A DNA stretch of 64,000 nt, taken from Ardenticatenaceae bacterium (GTDB lineage Bacteria > Chloroflexota > Anaerolineae > Promineifilales > Promineifilaceae). The position numbers were made by a program, and so were the translations under genes. Each line of letters opens with the position of its first letter. Within the stretch, counting starts at the first letter, position 1. The notes beneath the pieces were generated by a model, which searched no databases, was not told where the DNA came from, and was given only the letters and a program-made list of their open reading frames with translations. Shown here one piece after another: positions 35,347-45,158 of the stretch. Location: assembly GCA_020634315.1 (NCBI GenBank), contig JACKBV010000007.1:162023-226022 (forward strand), given 5' to 3'.

Positions 35347-35767
35347 ACTTGCCTGCGTTGATACGAATGTCTTTATCCGCCTTTTCACCAATGACGACCC
35401 TGCACAAACGGCCGTTGCCCATGCGCTTTTTCTGGAAGGACAAAAGGGCACGCTGTCTTTTGTGATCAACGATCTGATTTTTGCAGAAATAGCCTGGGTG
35501 CTGCGCAAACCTTACAATTTATCACCAGATGCAATTAGAAAACACCTCCTGGCAATAACCAACATGCCCTTCATTGAAATCCGTGCAGCGGATCTAACTG
35601 TGCAATTAACAGATGCTCTGGACTTACATGTGACCAAAAACATTGAGTTCACCGATGCTTACATTGCCAGTTGGATGTTAGAACATGGGATTTCTATTAT
35701 CTACACATTTAACAGCAAGCATTTCTCGCGGGTGGAGGGTATTGACGTCCGTATTCCTGGAAAATGA
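35339..35767 (+). CDS. PIN-domain ribonuclease toxin (VapC-like)
   Basis: 142 residues. PIN-domain acidic residues are Asp8 in CVDTNVFIRL, Glu50 in FAEIAWVL and Asp106 in EFTDAYIASW; the usual fourth Asp is replaced by Asn125 in TFNSKHF. Members cut RNA, often tRNA or rRNA, and are neutralised by the cognate antitoxin. ATG at 35339 overlaps the antitoxin stop codon. The pair is on the plus strand, head-to-head with hemL and converging on hemE. Confidence 0.88.
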   Translation: MNELACVDTNVFIRLFTNDDPAQTAVAHALFLEGQKGTLSFVINDLIFAEIAWVLRKPYNLSPDAIRKHLLAITNMPFIEIRAADLTVQLTDALDLHVTKNIEFTDAYIASWMLEHGISIIYTFNSKHFSRVEGIDVRIPGK

Positions 35768-35769
35768 TG

Positions 35770-36843
35770 CTACCGCGCAGTTGCTTCGTGAACGTATTCA
35801 ACGAGGCGGCGCACATTGTCTACAGGAGTATTGGGGAGAATGCCGTGCCCTAGATTGAAGATGTGTGGCGCTCCACCAGCGGCGCGTACTTTCGCCGCAC
35901 GAACCAGCACATCGTCGACACGCTCTCGCAATGTGGGCCATTCCGTGAGCAAAGCTACCGGGTCGAGATTGCCTTGTGCGGGCTTATCAATGCCAGCCAT
36001 CTCCCAGGCCACATCCAGGGGCAGCCGCCAATCGATGCCGATGACATCGCCACCACAGGCGACGACTTCTGGGAAGTATACGGCCGTTCCCCCGCTAAAA
36101 TTAATCACCGGCACACCCAAATCAGCCAGCTCCGCGAACAACATCGTGTTATAGGGCTGCACATAGCGCACATAATCTTGCACGCCAAGCGCCAGGCCAG
36201 CCCAAGAATCAAACAGTTGTAGAGCGGTTGCCCCAGCGACCACTTGCTGGCGCAAATACTCTGCCTGCACTATCACCAACTTGCGCATAAGTTGATCCCA
36301 CGCCTCTGGGGCAGTGTACATCAACGCTTTGGTTTTACTGTAGGTCTTGGAGCCGCCCCCTTCTACTGCATAACTTGCCAGGGTGAAGGGCGCTCCGGCA
36401 AAGCCGATAAGCGGGATGTTACGTGGGGTCAATTCGGCCGTGACCAGGCGAATGGCGGCCAATGTTGCGCCCATATTCTCGGCGGCAGACGGTGTGCGCA
36501 GTACAGCCACATCGGCCGGAGAAGTAATCGGGTTGTAAATGACCGGACCTTCGCCTTTGGCAAATTCCAGGTGAAAGCCCATGCCAATTAGCGGCGGCAA
36601 AATGTCGGAAAAGATGATGGCGGCATCCAGGCCAAAGGCATTGATGGGCTGTAGGGTGACTTCGGCAGCGAGTTCGGGCGTACCGATGACCTCTAGCATG
36701 CTGTGTTGGGCGCGAATGGCGCGGTATTCGGGCATGTAGCGCCCTGCCTGGCGCATCAGCCAGATAGGCGTGTAATCGGTGGTCAGGCCGCGACAAGCGC
36801 GGAGAAAGGGGGAAGTTTGTTGTAGGGTCTCGTTCATATGCAA
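35770..36843 (-). CDS. hemE: uroporphyrinogen III decarboxylase
   Basis: 357 residues. Removes four carboxyls from uroporphyrinogen III to give coproporphyrinogen III. Family signature PIWLMRQAGRYMPEYRAIR near the N-terminus, IIFSDILPPLIGMG, GFAGAPFTLASYAVEGGGSKTY and NLGHGILPNTPVDNV at the end. Only two bases separate its stop from that of the convergent PIN toxin gene. Confidence 0.97.
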   Translation of the reverse strand: MHMNETLQQTSPFLRACRGLTTDYTPIWLMRQAGRYMPEYRAIRAQHSMLEVIGTPELAAEVTLQPINAFGLDAAIIFSDILPPLIGMGFHLEFAKGEGPVIYNPITSPADVAVLRTPSAAENMGATLAAIRLVTAELTPRNIPLIGFAGAPFTLASYAVEGGGSKTYSKTKALMYTAPEAWDQLMRKLVIVQAEYLRQQVVAGATALQLFDSWAGLALGVQDYVRYVQPYNTMLFAELADLGVPVINFSGGTAVYFPEVVACGGDVIGIDWRLPLDVAWEMAGIDKPAQGNLDPVALLTEWPTLRERVDDVLVRAAKVRAAGGAPHIFNLGHGILPNTPVDNVRRLVEYVHEATAR

Positions 36844-36863
36844 TCCAAGTTATGAAGGCAGGT

Positions 36864-36920
36864 AGACCCGTCAGGTTTACTCTGGGCGTAACCACTCATA
36901 GAGGAAAACCTGACGGGTCT
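36864..36920. repeat. long-loop inverted repeat between hemB and hemE
   Basis: AGACCCGTCAGGTTT (36864-36878) is complementary to AAACCTGACGGGTCT (36906-36920), with a 27-base loop. It occupies the hemB-hemE gap (36844-36950) and may act as an intergenic mRNA hairpin adjusting relative expression. Confidence 0.7.
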
Positions 36921-36950
36921 TTCCAGAAAAGCTGAATAGGTACGAAATAA

Positions 36951-37985
36951 TTAAGATAACCAGCGTGCCGCATCAAGGGCATGATAGGTGATGATCAGGT
37001 CGGCACCAGCGCGTTTGATGCTGGTAAGGGTTTCGAGCACGGCGTGTTTTTCGTCAAGCCAGCCGTTAGCGGCGGCCGCTTTGAGCATGGCATATTCGCC
37101 ACTGACATTGTAGGCAACCATGGGCAGTTCCGGGAATTGGTCATGGGTTTGGCGAATAATGTCCAGGTAGGGCAGCGCCGGTTTGACCATGAGGAAATCA
37201 GCCCCTTCTGCCACATCCAAGGCTGCTTCGCGCAAAGCTTCGCGGCTGTTGGCCGGATCCATCTGGTGTGTTTTGCGGTCGCCAAATTTGGGTGCGCCAT
37301 CGGCGGCATCACGGAAGGGGCCGTAAAAACTAGAGGCGTATTTGACTGCGTAGGACATGATGGGGATGTGCTCGAAGTCGGCGGCGTCTAAACCGGCGCG
37401 GATGGCGGCTACCATGCCGTCCATCATGCCGCTGGGAGCAACGATGTCGGCACCTGCTTGCGCATGGGAAACGGCCGTATCCGCCAACACCCCCAACGTC
37501 TCATCATTCAACACATATCCCTGCGGCAAATGCGCATGGTAACGCTCGCCATTGCCGCCATTGAGCAGCCCACAATGCCCATGATCGGTGTACTCGCATA
37601 GGCAAACATCGGTGATGATGACGAGATTGGGAACGGCCGTTTTAATTGTCCGTATCGCCTGCTGCACAATGCCATCCGGCGCAAAATTCTCCAGCCCCAC
37701 CGGGTCCTTGTGTGCGGGAATGCCAAACAAAATCAACGCCGGAATACCGAGTACGGCCGTTTCCTCAGCAACACGCACCGCTTCATCCACAGACAGTTGA
37801 AACACGCCGGGCATAGAGGCAATCGGCTGGCGCACCCCTTGCCCATGCGTGACAAACAACGGGTAAATGAAATCGGCAGGCGTCAACTGCGTCTCGCGCA
37901 CCAGCGCCCGCAGCTGCGGCGAATGGCGCAGTCGGCGCGGGCGAATGGCGGGGGTCATGGCGGTTCGGGTTTGTTGGTTTATCAT
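36951..37985 (-). CDS. hemB: porphobilinogen synthase (ALA dehydratase)
   Basis: 344 residues. Condenses two 5-aminolevulinate molecules. The Cys-rich zinc site DVCLCEYTDHGHCG is present, so it is the zinc-dependent form. The Schiff-base Lys regions MSYAVKYASSFYGPFRDAA and FLMVKPALPYLDII are intact. Start at ATG 37985 with GGAG about seven bases upstream; a longer frame to 38099 overlaps hemD and was not used. Confidence 0.96.
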   Translation of the reverse strand: MINQQTRTAMTPAIRPRRLRHSPQLRALVRETQLTPADFIYPLFVTHGQGVRQPIASMPGVFQLSVDEAVRVAEETAVLGIPALILFGIPAHKDPVGLENFAPDGIVQQAIRTIKTAVPNLVIITDVCLCEYTDHGHCGLLNGGNGERYHAHLPQGYVLNDETLGVLADTAVSHAQAGADIVAPSGMMDGMVAAIRAGLDAADFEHIPIMSYAVKYASSFYGPFRDAADGAPKFGDRKTHQMDPANSREALREAALDVAEGADFLMVKPALPYLDIIRQTHDQFPELPMVAYNVSGEYAMLKAAAANGWLDEKHAVLETLTSIKRAGADLIITYHALDAARWLS

Positions 37986-38028
37986 GGTCTGCTCCAAAGA
38001 GGGATTGAGATGAGCCATCGATAACGCT

Positions 38029-38811
38029 TCAATCTCTAATCCCAAAATGTTTCTGTAATGTTTGTACCAATCCCTCAATCGTGTACTCGTCGGGAACAAG
38101 GTCTACGCGCAAGTTGAATTTGGCGGCTTCCTCAGCCGTTACCGGGCCAATGCAGGCAATGACAGCCGCATCGAGCACAGGAGTCAGGTGGGGCGAAACG
38201 GCGAGTTTGAGGAAGTTGCGCACGCTGGATGGGCTGGTAAAGGTGATGGCCTCGAATCCGGCAGCAAGGGTGGCAAGAGCGACGGGCGTGGCAACGGCCG
38301 TTACCGTTTCGTACAAAGCCACATCATCCACCACCGCGCCCTGCTGCCGCATTAAAGCGACAATTTCCGGGCGACCTTGCCGGGCACGCGGCAGCAGCAC
38401 CCGCTTCCCGCGCAAATCCCCCAACCCCAAGGCCAACTGCGCACCGGTAAATTCATCGGGCATAAAGTCCGGGGCGATGTCATATTCAGCCAATTTGGCG
38501 GCCGTTGCCGAACCCACCGCGGCCACGGCAACACCGCCCACAATGTCATCGCGCTCATGGACACGGCGAAAGAAAAATTCCACCGCGTTGACACTGGTAA
38601 AAACCAGCCAATCATACTGCGCCAACTGGTCGAGCGCCGCATCTAGCGGTTCGGTTGGCATCGCGGCAAACTCGATCACCGGAAAAATGAGCGGGGTGAA
38701 ACCGGCGGCCGTCAGCCTGCTTGCAAATTCATCGGCCTGCTCGCGGCTGCGGGTGACGACAATGCGCGGCGAAGCGGCGCTTGCCGTTGACCATTTGCCG
38801 GAATCAGACAT
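38029..38811 (-). CDS. hemD: uroporphyrinogen III synthase
   Basis: 260 residues. Closes and inverts ring D of hydroxymethylbilane. This poorly conserved family is recognised by TRSREQADEFASRLTAAGFTPLIFPVIEF, DWLVFTSVNAVEFFFRR and ITFTSPSSVRNFLKLA, and by its position directly after hemC, which it overlaps by eight bases. Confidence 0.93.
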   Translation of the reverse strand: MSDSGKWSTASAASPRIVVTRSREQADEFASRLTAAGFTPLIFPVIEFAAMPTEPLDAALDQLAQYDWLVFTSVNAVEFFFRRVHERDDIVGGVAVAAVGSATAAKLAEYDIAPDFMPDEFTGAQLALGLGDLRGKRVLLPRARQGRPEIVALMRQQGAVVDDVALYETVTAVATPVALATLAAGFEAITFTSPSSVRNFLKLAVSPHLTPVLDAAVIACIGPVTAEEAAKFNLRVDLVPDEYTIEGLVQTLQKHFGIRD

Positions 38812-39727
38812 GGGTTAAAATCTCCATCGCACCCTGGGAAACGGCCGTTTGCGCCAGATGTGCGCCCAACTCCCAGGCATTCTCGCCCGTACCCTGCACC
38901 CGAATTCGGCGCTGTCCATCGGGCGAGCCAACAAACGCATCTAAAGCCAGGCGGCCATCCTGATAAACGGCATAAGCGGCCACCGGCACCGCACAGCCAC
39001 CCCCTAAATGATGCAAAAAGCTGCGTTCGGCCGTCACCGCCCTGCGCACATCAGCTTGGTCAACCGCCGCCAATAAATGCAGCGTCGCCGCATCGTCGGC
39101 GCGGCACTGCACCGCCAACGCCCCCTGCCCCGGCGCGGGCAGCATCACCGCCAGAGGCAGCCATTGGGTGACATGGCCGGACAATTCCAGGCGTGTCACG
39201 CCGGCCGCGGCCAAAATCGTCGCGTCATATTCCTCGTGCAGCGCTTTGCGAATGCGCGTCTCCACGTTGCCGCGAATGGAGCGCACCTGCAAATCAGGAC
39301 GGGCACGAAGCAGTTGTGCCTGACGGCGCAGGCTGCTGGTGCCTACCACCGCAGCAGCGGGCAGCGTGTCTAACGTCCAGCCATTTTTGGCAACCAGGGC
39401 ATCGCGCACATCGGCACGGCCGATAATGGCACCAACCGTCAGCCCTGGGGCATTTTCCACCGGCAAATCTTTGAGGGAATGGACGGCAAGGTCAATGCGA
39501 CCCTCGCGTAATGATTCTTCCAATTCGGCCGTGAACAACCCCTTGCCGCCAATTTGCGGCAGCGGCTTGTCTAACGTTTTGTCGCCTTGCGTCACAAAAG
39601 GCGCTTGTTGACACGCCAACTCCGGCCAAACATTTTGCAACAGTTGGCTCACATAATTGGTTTGCCATAGGGCAAGCTGAGAAGTGCGAGTTCCAATGGT
39701 TAATGTCTTCATAGTTTGGTCATTCAT
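38804..39727 (-). CDS. hemC: porphobilinogen deaminase (hydroxymethylbilane synthase)
   Basis: 307 residues. TIGTRTSQLALWQTNYV, the core EESLREGRIDLAVHSLKDLPV and RGNVETRIRKALHEEYDATILAAAGVTRLEL, and the dipyrromethane-cofactor Cys in HHLGGGCAVPVAAYA. The start codon overlaps the hemA stop in an ATGA arrangement, so translation is probably coupled. Confidence 0.97.
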   Translation of the reverse strand: MNDQTMKTLTIGTRTSQLALWQTNYVSQLLQNVWPELACQQAPFVTQGDKTLDKPLPQIGGKGLFTAELEESLREGRIDLAVHSLKDLPVENAPGLTVGAIIGRADVRDALVAKNGWTLDTLPAAAVVGTSSLRRQAQLLRARPDLQVRSIRGNVETRIRKALHEEYDATILAAAGVTRLELSGHVTQWLPLAVMLPAPGQGALAVQCRADDAATLHLLAAVDQADVRRAVTAERSFLHHLGGGCAVPVAAYAVYQDGRLALDAFVGSPDGQRRIRVQGTGENAWELGAHLAQTAVSQGAMEILTHV

Positions 39728-41040
39728 GGCTTACGAATCATCGATTCCGCCTGCCCGTTTACGGCACGCAAGCCAAATAATTCGCGCACGGTTTCGGCGT
39801 AAACGGCCGCTTCCTCTTCCTGCCCTTTGCTGCGTAAATGCAATGTCGGTTCATGCAGCAGCTTATTCACCAGAGAATGGGAGAGGTGTTGTAGTTGGGC
39901 CAGGGTTTCCGGGTTCACATCGGGCAAATGGCGCATGGCACGCTCCACTTCTTGCTGACGAATGGCCTCTGCCTTTTGGCGCAAATCGGCGATCACCGGT
40001 TGGATGACCATAGCCCGCATGCGATTGGTGAAGGCATCGAGTTCTTGCTCGATAATGTTCTCGACAGCGGGCACTTGTGCCTGCCGCGCCGCGTAGGCCT
40101 CGTCCAGGCTGCTTTGCAGGGCGTCGGCATCGTAAAGGTGAACGTTGGGAATGCTGGCAACGGCCGTTTCCACATCTCGCGGCACGGCAATATCCAGCAG
40201 CACCAGCGGCCACTGCGGGCGCTGCGCCATCGCCGCCGCCACCATAGGCTGGGTGAGCAGCGGTTCCATCGCCGAGGTGGCACTGACAACGGCGTCAGCC
40301 CAGGCCAACGTCGTGCCCAATTCAGCCATATCGACCACACGCGCGTTGTAAAGGGAAGCGGCCGTTTCTGCACGTTGGCGCGTACGATTGGCGATGGCAA
40401 TTTGCGTCACACCGCGATGCTGCAAACCCTTTAAGGCCAACAAGCCCATCTCGCCAGCGCCGACAACCAGCACACGCTTATAGCGCAAATCGCCCAAAAT
40501 CTGCTCCGCCTGCGCCAGGGCGATGGAACTGGTGCTGGCCGGATTTTTGCTGATGCTCGTCTCCGTGCGGGCGCGTTTGCCAACGCGGATTGCCGCTTCA
40601 AACAACGTCTTCAGCCGGGGGCCACTGGTCTTGGCTTGAATAGCCGCCATGTAAGCATCTGTCACCTGCCCCAAAATTTGCGCCTCGCCTAAAATGCGCG
40701 AATCGAGGCCAGCCGCGACGCGAAAGAGATGGTGCGCCACGTCATGGCCGATGTGTGTGTACAAATGTTTGTAAAAGTTGGCCGGTGGCACGCCGCGCAT
40801 TTCTCCTAACAAGGTAGCGAGCATGGTTTGCCAGCCGGAAACGGCATGATCGATCACCGCATACAATTCCAGGCGGTTGCAGGTAGAGAGGATGATCAGT
40901 TCGCGTATCGGGGTTGGCAAAACGGCCGTGCCGTGCTGCGGCGACGATAAATCAGCCAGGGAACAACTGAGCATCTCGCGCAGTTCTACCGGCGCGGTAT
41001 GATGGCTAAGTCCAAGGGTCACAATTCGGGTTGCGTGCAT
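39724..41040 (-). CDS. hemA: glutamyl-tRNA reductase
   Basis: 438 residues. First committed step of C5-type tetrapyrrole synthesis; reduces Glu-tRNA to glutamate-1-semialdehyde. The active-site Cys is in ILSTCNRLELYAV, the tRNA/NADPH regions are GLDSRILGEAQILGQV and VLVVGAGEMGLLALKGL, and the C-terminal dimerisation helix is present. Start ATG 41040; the open frame to 41103 is intergenic. Confidence 0.97.
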   Translation of the reverse strand: MHATRIVTLGLSHHTAPVELREMLSCSLADLSSPQHGTAVLPTPIRELIILSTCNRLELYAVIDHAVSGWQTMLATLLGEMRGVPPANFYKHLYTHIGHDVAHHLFRVAAGLDSRILGEAQILGQVTDAYMAAIQAKTSGPRLKTLFEAAIRVGKRARTETSISKNPASTSSIALAQAEQILGDLRYKRVLVVGAGEMGLLALKGLQHRGVTQIAIANRTRQRAETAASLYNARVVDMAELGTTLAWADAVVSATSAMEPLLTQPMVAAAMAQRPQWPLVLLDIAVPRDVETAVASIPNVHLYDADALQSSLDEAYAARQAQVPAVENIIEQELDAFTNRMRAMVIQPVIADLRQKAEAIRQQEVERAMRHLPDVNPETLAQLQHLSHSLVNKLLHEPTLHLRSKGQEEEAAVYAETVRELFGLRAVNGQAESMIRKP

Positions 41041-41125
41041 AAACGCCTCTTTGGGAAATTGGGTTTTAGCAATTGGAGATTGTCGCTGGATTTTTTGTCC
41101 CAATCGGCAATCTCTTTGTCCTTAT

Positions 41126-42481
41126 TTAGACTGATTGCGAGAAGATTCTCGTTTCCGGCTTGTTGTGCCGCAGGCGCATGTCCAGGGCCATTGCTGCGTT
41201 ACGGAGAAACGGCCGTCCCGCATCTGTCAAACGCATCTCCTGCCCAACAAACGTCACCAGACCATCGTCCAACAGCGGCTCCAGAAATTGACGCACATCC
41301 GCCAACTGCGCTTCATCACGCAGCTGCACGCGCATCTGTGTCATGAATTGCAAAATCTGTTCGCGGTAAAATTGATCTTCGGCCGTTAACAAATGGCCGC
41401 GATGCGTCGGAATCTGCTCCGCCAGAACAGCATCTTTGTACTCGTTCAAGCTCTTTGCGTTTTGATGAAAACAGGTCGGCGCTTCTGAAATAGAGCTGAC
41501 CCCTAAACCCAACATCACGTCCGTGCGCTGGTCGGTGTAGCCCATGAAGTTACGATGCAGGCGATTTTCGGTAAAGGCTTGCGCCAATGAATCGTCGGGC
41601 AGGGCGAAATGATCCAATCCCATTTCCACGTAGCCCGCTTCCAAGAAAATATCCCGCGCCACTTCGTACAATGCACGCTTGTCCCCGCCCTTGGGCAAAT
41701 CATCTTCTGTGAAAAGGCGATGCGCTTTCTTGACCCAGGGCACAAAGGCAAAGCTGTACAGGGCAATGCGATCTGGGCGCAGTTCAACTGTCACTTCGGC
41801 GGCGCGGCGCATTTTTGCAAGCGTTTGCCCCGGCAAGCCGTAAATCAGGTCGTAATTGACCGATTCAAAGCCTAAACTGCGTGCCAATTCGGTGAGATCG
41901 CGCGTCAGTTCCACGGGCTGAATGCGATTGATGAGGCGCTGCACTTCCGGGTCATAATCCTGCACGCCCATGCTGATGCGCTGGAAACCCAATTCGCGCA
42001 AAACAACAAGCTGGTCGCGGTTGGTGGAGCGCGGACTGACTTCGATGGAGCCTTCGAAGTCGGCCGGATCGATGGTCATGCTGTCCATAATCGGCCGTAA
42101 CAACTGCCGCAAACTTTCCGCGGAGTAGAACGTAGGCGTGCCACCCCCCAGATGAATTTGCTTCACCGGTGCCGTGCGCAGATTTGGCAATGCCGCCAGA
42201 TAAAGCTCCCACTCCTTGTGTAGGGCTTCGGTGTAAGTTAGTTCATTGTCATGGTTGCGGGTGATGAACGTGTTACAGCCACAAAAGGTACACAAGGTTT
42301 CGCAAAAGGGAATGTGAATATACATGGACCATGTCGCCCCCGGCACGGCAAATGCCTGCTTGAGGGCATCCAGCCACTGCGCGGTGGTTGGGTCATCGCT
42401 CCAGTAAGGTACGGTGGGATAGCTGGTGTACCGGGGCGCGGGAATATCATACTTAGCAAGGAGTTCTGTTCTGTTCATCAA
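41126..42481 (-). CDS. hemN: oxygen-independent coproporphyrinogen III oxidase
   Basis: 451 residues, radical-SAM enzyme. The [4Fe-4S] motif is in CETLCTFCGC (CxxxCxxC), preceded by MYIHIPF, and followed by HLGGGTPTFYS. Family-length C-terminal domain ending RNAAMALDMRLRHNKPETRIFSQSV. This full-length HemN suits low-oxygen haem synthesis; no aerobic HemF is in the window. Confidence 0.95.
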   Translation of the reverse strand: MMNRTELLAKYDIPAPRYTSYPTVPYWSDDPTTAQWLDALKQAFAVPGATWSMYIHIPFCETLCTFCGCNTFITRNHDNELTYTEALHKEWELYLAALPNLRTAPVKQIHLGGGTPTFYSAESLRQLLRPIMDSMTIDPADFEGSIEVSPRSTNRDQLVVLRELGFQRISMGVQDYDPEVQRLINRIQPVELTRDLTELARSLGFESVNYDLIYGLPGQTLAKMRRAAEVTVELRPDRIALYSFAFVPWVKKAHRLFTEDDLPKGGDKRALYEVARDIFLEAGYVEMGLDHFALPDDSLAQAFTENRLHRNFMGYTDQRTDVMLGLGVSSISEAPTCFHQNAKSLNEYKDAVLAEQIPTHRGHLLTAEDQFYREQILQFMTQMRVQLRDEAQLADVRQFLEPLLDDGLVTFVGQEMRLTDAGRPFLRNAAMALDMRLRHNKPETRIFSQSV

Positions 42482-42585
42482 CTAAATTCCGTTATTCGTC
42501 TTTCCATGATTAATACGTGTGGCTTACACGCGAAAAAGATACGGGTGAGTAACAAGAGTCGGCGGTCGGTAAGCGGCGATAAATG

Positions 42586-43608
42586 CTAGGCATGGGCGAC
42601 TACAGACAACCATCCCTGCGTTTGTTCAGTCGCAATTGCCGCCATTAAGGTTACGTGTGCTTGCGAATCGTTTAAGGCAGGGATGTAATGAAATTCCTTG
42701 CCGCCTGCGCCCAGAAAATAGTGCCGATTTTCAACGTTGATTTCTTCTAAAGTTTCCAGGCAGTCGGCCGCAAAGCCGGGACAAAGAATGTCGATGCGCC
42801 CGATGCCGTTTGCGCCAAGTTGTTTCAATGTTTCATCGGTGTAGGGTTGCAGCCACGGTTCAGGGCCAAAACGGGATTGGAAGGTAAGCTGCCATTGATC
42901 ATCACGCAGACCTAACTCGGCAGAAAGTAGTTCGCCGGTATCTTTACATTGGCATTCGTAGGGGTCGCCTTTGCGCGTGTAGCGGGCGGGCACGCCGTGC
43001 ATGGAGTAGATGAGTTTGTCGCTGCTGCCCAGTTCGCCATGCTGTGCCCAATGCGCACGCACGGAATCGGCAATGGCCTGGATGTAAAGGGGATGACGGC
43101 AATATTCATGCACGGTGCGAATTTCTGGCATCCATTCCCAACGTTTTAGTTCGTCAAACACGACATCAAAAATGGTGCCTACGGTTGTCACTGAATATTG
43201 GGGATACATGGGCAAAATCAGGAAACGGCGGGAGCCAGCATCACGCAATTCGGCCAATCCTTTGGCAATGGATGGCTGACCGTAACGCATTGCCAACACG
43301 ACTTTGACCGGCTGATCCCAGGTTTGCTCCAGGTGCGCCTGTAATTTTGCTGCCAGATTTTGCGAGTAAACGAAGAGGGGCGATCCCTCATTCGTCCAGA
43401 CAGAGGCGTAAGCGGCGGCCGATTTTTTGGGGCGCACGTTGAGGATGATGCCATGCAGAATGGGATACCAGAGCCAGCGCGGGTAGTCGATGACGCGTTG
43501 GTCGGAGAGGAATTCACGCAGATACGGCCGTAACGCCTGTTTCGTTGGCGCTTGCGGTGTTCCCAAATTAACCAGCAAAATCCCGATAGGGCTGTCTTCG
43601 TAAGCCAT
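42586..43608 (-). CDS. hemH: ferrochelatase
   Basis: 340 residues. Inserts ferrous iron into protoporphyrin IX. GILLVNLGTPQAPT at the N-terminus, catalytic His in YSMHGVPARYTRKGDPY, and the acidic metal path CPGFAADCLETLEEI. Nine bases separate it from the end of hemY. Confidence 0.96.
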   Translation of the reverse strand: MAYEDSPIGILLVNLGTPQAPTKQALRPYLREFLSDQRVIDYPRWLWYPILHGIILNVRPKKSAAAYASVWTNEGSPLFVYSQNLAAKLQAHLEQTWDQPVKVVLAMRYGQPSIAKGLAELRDAGSRRFLILPMYPQYSVTTVGTIFDVVFDELKRWEWMPEIRTVHEYCRHPLYIQAIADSVRAHWAQHGELGSSDKLIYSMHGVPARYTRKGDPYECQCKDTGELLSAELGLRDDQWQLTFQSRFGPEPWLQPYTDETLKQLGANGIGRIDILCPGFAADCLETLEEINVENRHYFLGAGGKEFHYIPALNDSQAHVTLMAAIATEQTQGWLSVVAHA

Positions 43609-43617
43609 CGTTACCCC

Positions 43618-45069
43618 TTAATCTCCAATTTCCAGTTGTGCTTGCTGCGTTACCGTTTGCAGCAATTGCGAGACTGTGCCGCGTGCCAGACGAATGCAAT
43701 CCGGAATCCCCATACCGCGCGTGCCGCTGCCGGTGAGATAGACACCCGGCAAAACCTGTGCCAACTGCGCCTCCGCCTGATCGATCATCTGCAAATGCCC
43801 CACACCATACTGCGGGATCGCCGGCTGCCAGCGGAAAATGCGCACCAGAGTTGGCGCAGCAGCAATGCCAAAGATGGTTTTTAGCTCGCGCCGCACCAGG
43901 GCGATCAGTTCATCGTCGGGGAGCGAGATTAAATCCTGACGCCGCCCGCCGCCGACAAAGGCACGCAGTACAAATTGGTCGGCAGGGTTACGATGCTTAA
44001 ATTTGTTGCTCATGCCCTCAATGGCGAGCAAAGGCGATGGCTCTTTCTCTGGCACGACAACGCCAAACCCGTCAAACGGGTCGGGCACATCGGCGCGATT
44101 AAAGGCGACGGTGACGGTAGCCACGGCATTGTAGGTGACGGCACGCAGAGCGGCGGCAAGATCGGGATCGTGATCGGCGAGGAGGTCGGCCATGGCAAAG
44201 GTGGGAACAGCCAGGACAACGGCCGTTGCCCGCCGTGTTTGTCCATCGCTGAACAGCAGTTCATAGGGCTGGCTGTGTGTGGGATTGTAGCGGAGTTGGG
44301 TAACGGCCGTATCCGTCAGCACCTCACCGTCCAATTCCGCGACAAGCGCATCCACCATCTCATGCAAGCCGCCGCGCAGCGTCATAAACGCCGGGCGCTT
44401 CGCCTGTTTCGGCGGTTTGGGCGCATCACTCGCCTTGCGCTCCTGCCGTCTTGCTTTCATCATGCCAAAGAAGCCCTTGATAACACTGCCATATTCCCGT
44501 TCCAACTCGGCAAAGCGGCCAAAAGAGACCTGCACACTCAGTTTGTTGGCATCAGAGAGGTAAATGCTGCCAACGGCCGGGGCAACCAAATTATCCAATG
44601 CCTCATGCCCCAGGCGGCGGCGGATAAAATCGCCTAATGTTTCATCGCTGGGATTGGTGCGCGGCGCGACAAATGGCTCTTTGAGCACGCGCAGCTTGCC
44701 GCGCAAGCTCAACAATGGGGTGCGAATAGCTGAAACGGGATCCATGGGCACAGCGGCCGGTTTGCCACCCTGCAACACGTAATTCTTACCACTGCTGGTT
44801 GTGCCCACCAGACGATCTTGCAGGCCAAGTTCCTGGCACAGCTCATAGGCTTCCGGCTTACGTGTGACAAACGATTCGGGGCCGCCTTCAACGATGAAGG
44901 CATCCATTTGGGCGGAAGCAATTTTGCCGCCCAGCCGACTATCTTGCTCGGCAACGGTATAGGTAACGGCCGTACCCGCTGCCGCTGCCTGCTTTTGCAA
45001 ATAATAAGCCGTTGCCAGGCCAGAAATGCCACCACCAATGATGACAACATGTGGGATTGTTTCGGTCAT
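43618..45069 (-). CDS. hemY: protoporphyrinogen oxidase (HemY/HemG-type, FAD)
   Basis: 483 residues. FAD motif VVIIGGGISGLATAYYLQKQ, the family segment VEGGPESFVTRKPEAYELCQELGLQDRLV, and a C-terminal GVYLTGSGTRGMGIPDCIRLARGTV. It makes protoporphyrin IX from protoporphyrinogen IX, just before ferrochelatase encoded next to it. GAGGAG precedes the start codon. HemY is the oxygen-using type, while HemN is the oxygen-independent type, a mixed requirement worth noting. Confidence 0.94.
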   Translation of the reverse strand: MTETIPHVVIIGGGISGLATAYYLQKQAAAAGTAVTYTVAEQDSRLGGKIASAQMDAFIVEGGPESFVTRKPEAYELCQELGLQDRLVGTTSSGKNYVLQGGKPAAVPMDPVSAIRTPLLSLRGKLRVLKEPFVAPRTNPSDETLGDFIRRRLGHEALDNLVAPAVGSIYLSDANKLSVQVSFGRFAELEREYGSVIKGFFGMMKARRQERKASDAPKPPKQAKRPAFMTLRGGLHEMVDALVAELDGEVLTDTAVTQLRYNPTHSQPYELLFSDGQTRRATAVVLAVPTFAMADLLADHDPDLAAALRAVTYNAVATVTVAFNRADVPDPFDGFGVVVPEKEPSPLLAIEGMSNKFKHRNPADQFVLRAFVGGGRRQDLISLPDDELIALVRRELKTIFGIAAAPTLVRIFRWQPAIPQYGVGHLQMIDQAEAQLAQVLPGVYLTGSGTRGMGIPDCIRLARGTVSQLLQTVTQQAQLEIGD

Positions 45070-45158
45070 TTTCTGATCTCCTCAAAAAAGTATTTCATCA
45101 CAGAGGCGCAATGCGCAGAGAGAAAACAAAATCAGCAATGTGGGCAATCAATGTATTC

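Noticed and set aside
41076..41114. GAGATTG/CAATCTC dyad between hemN and hemA
   Set aside because: The arms are only seven bases with a loop of 25; too weak to call a terminator or operator, though similar GGAGATTG words occur at 19667.
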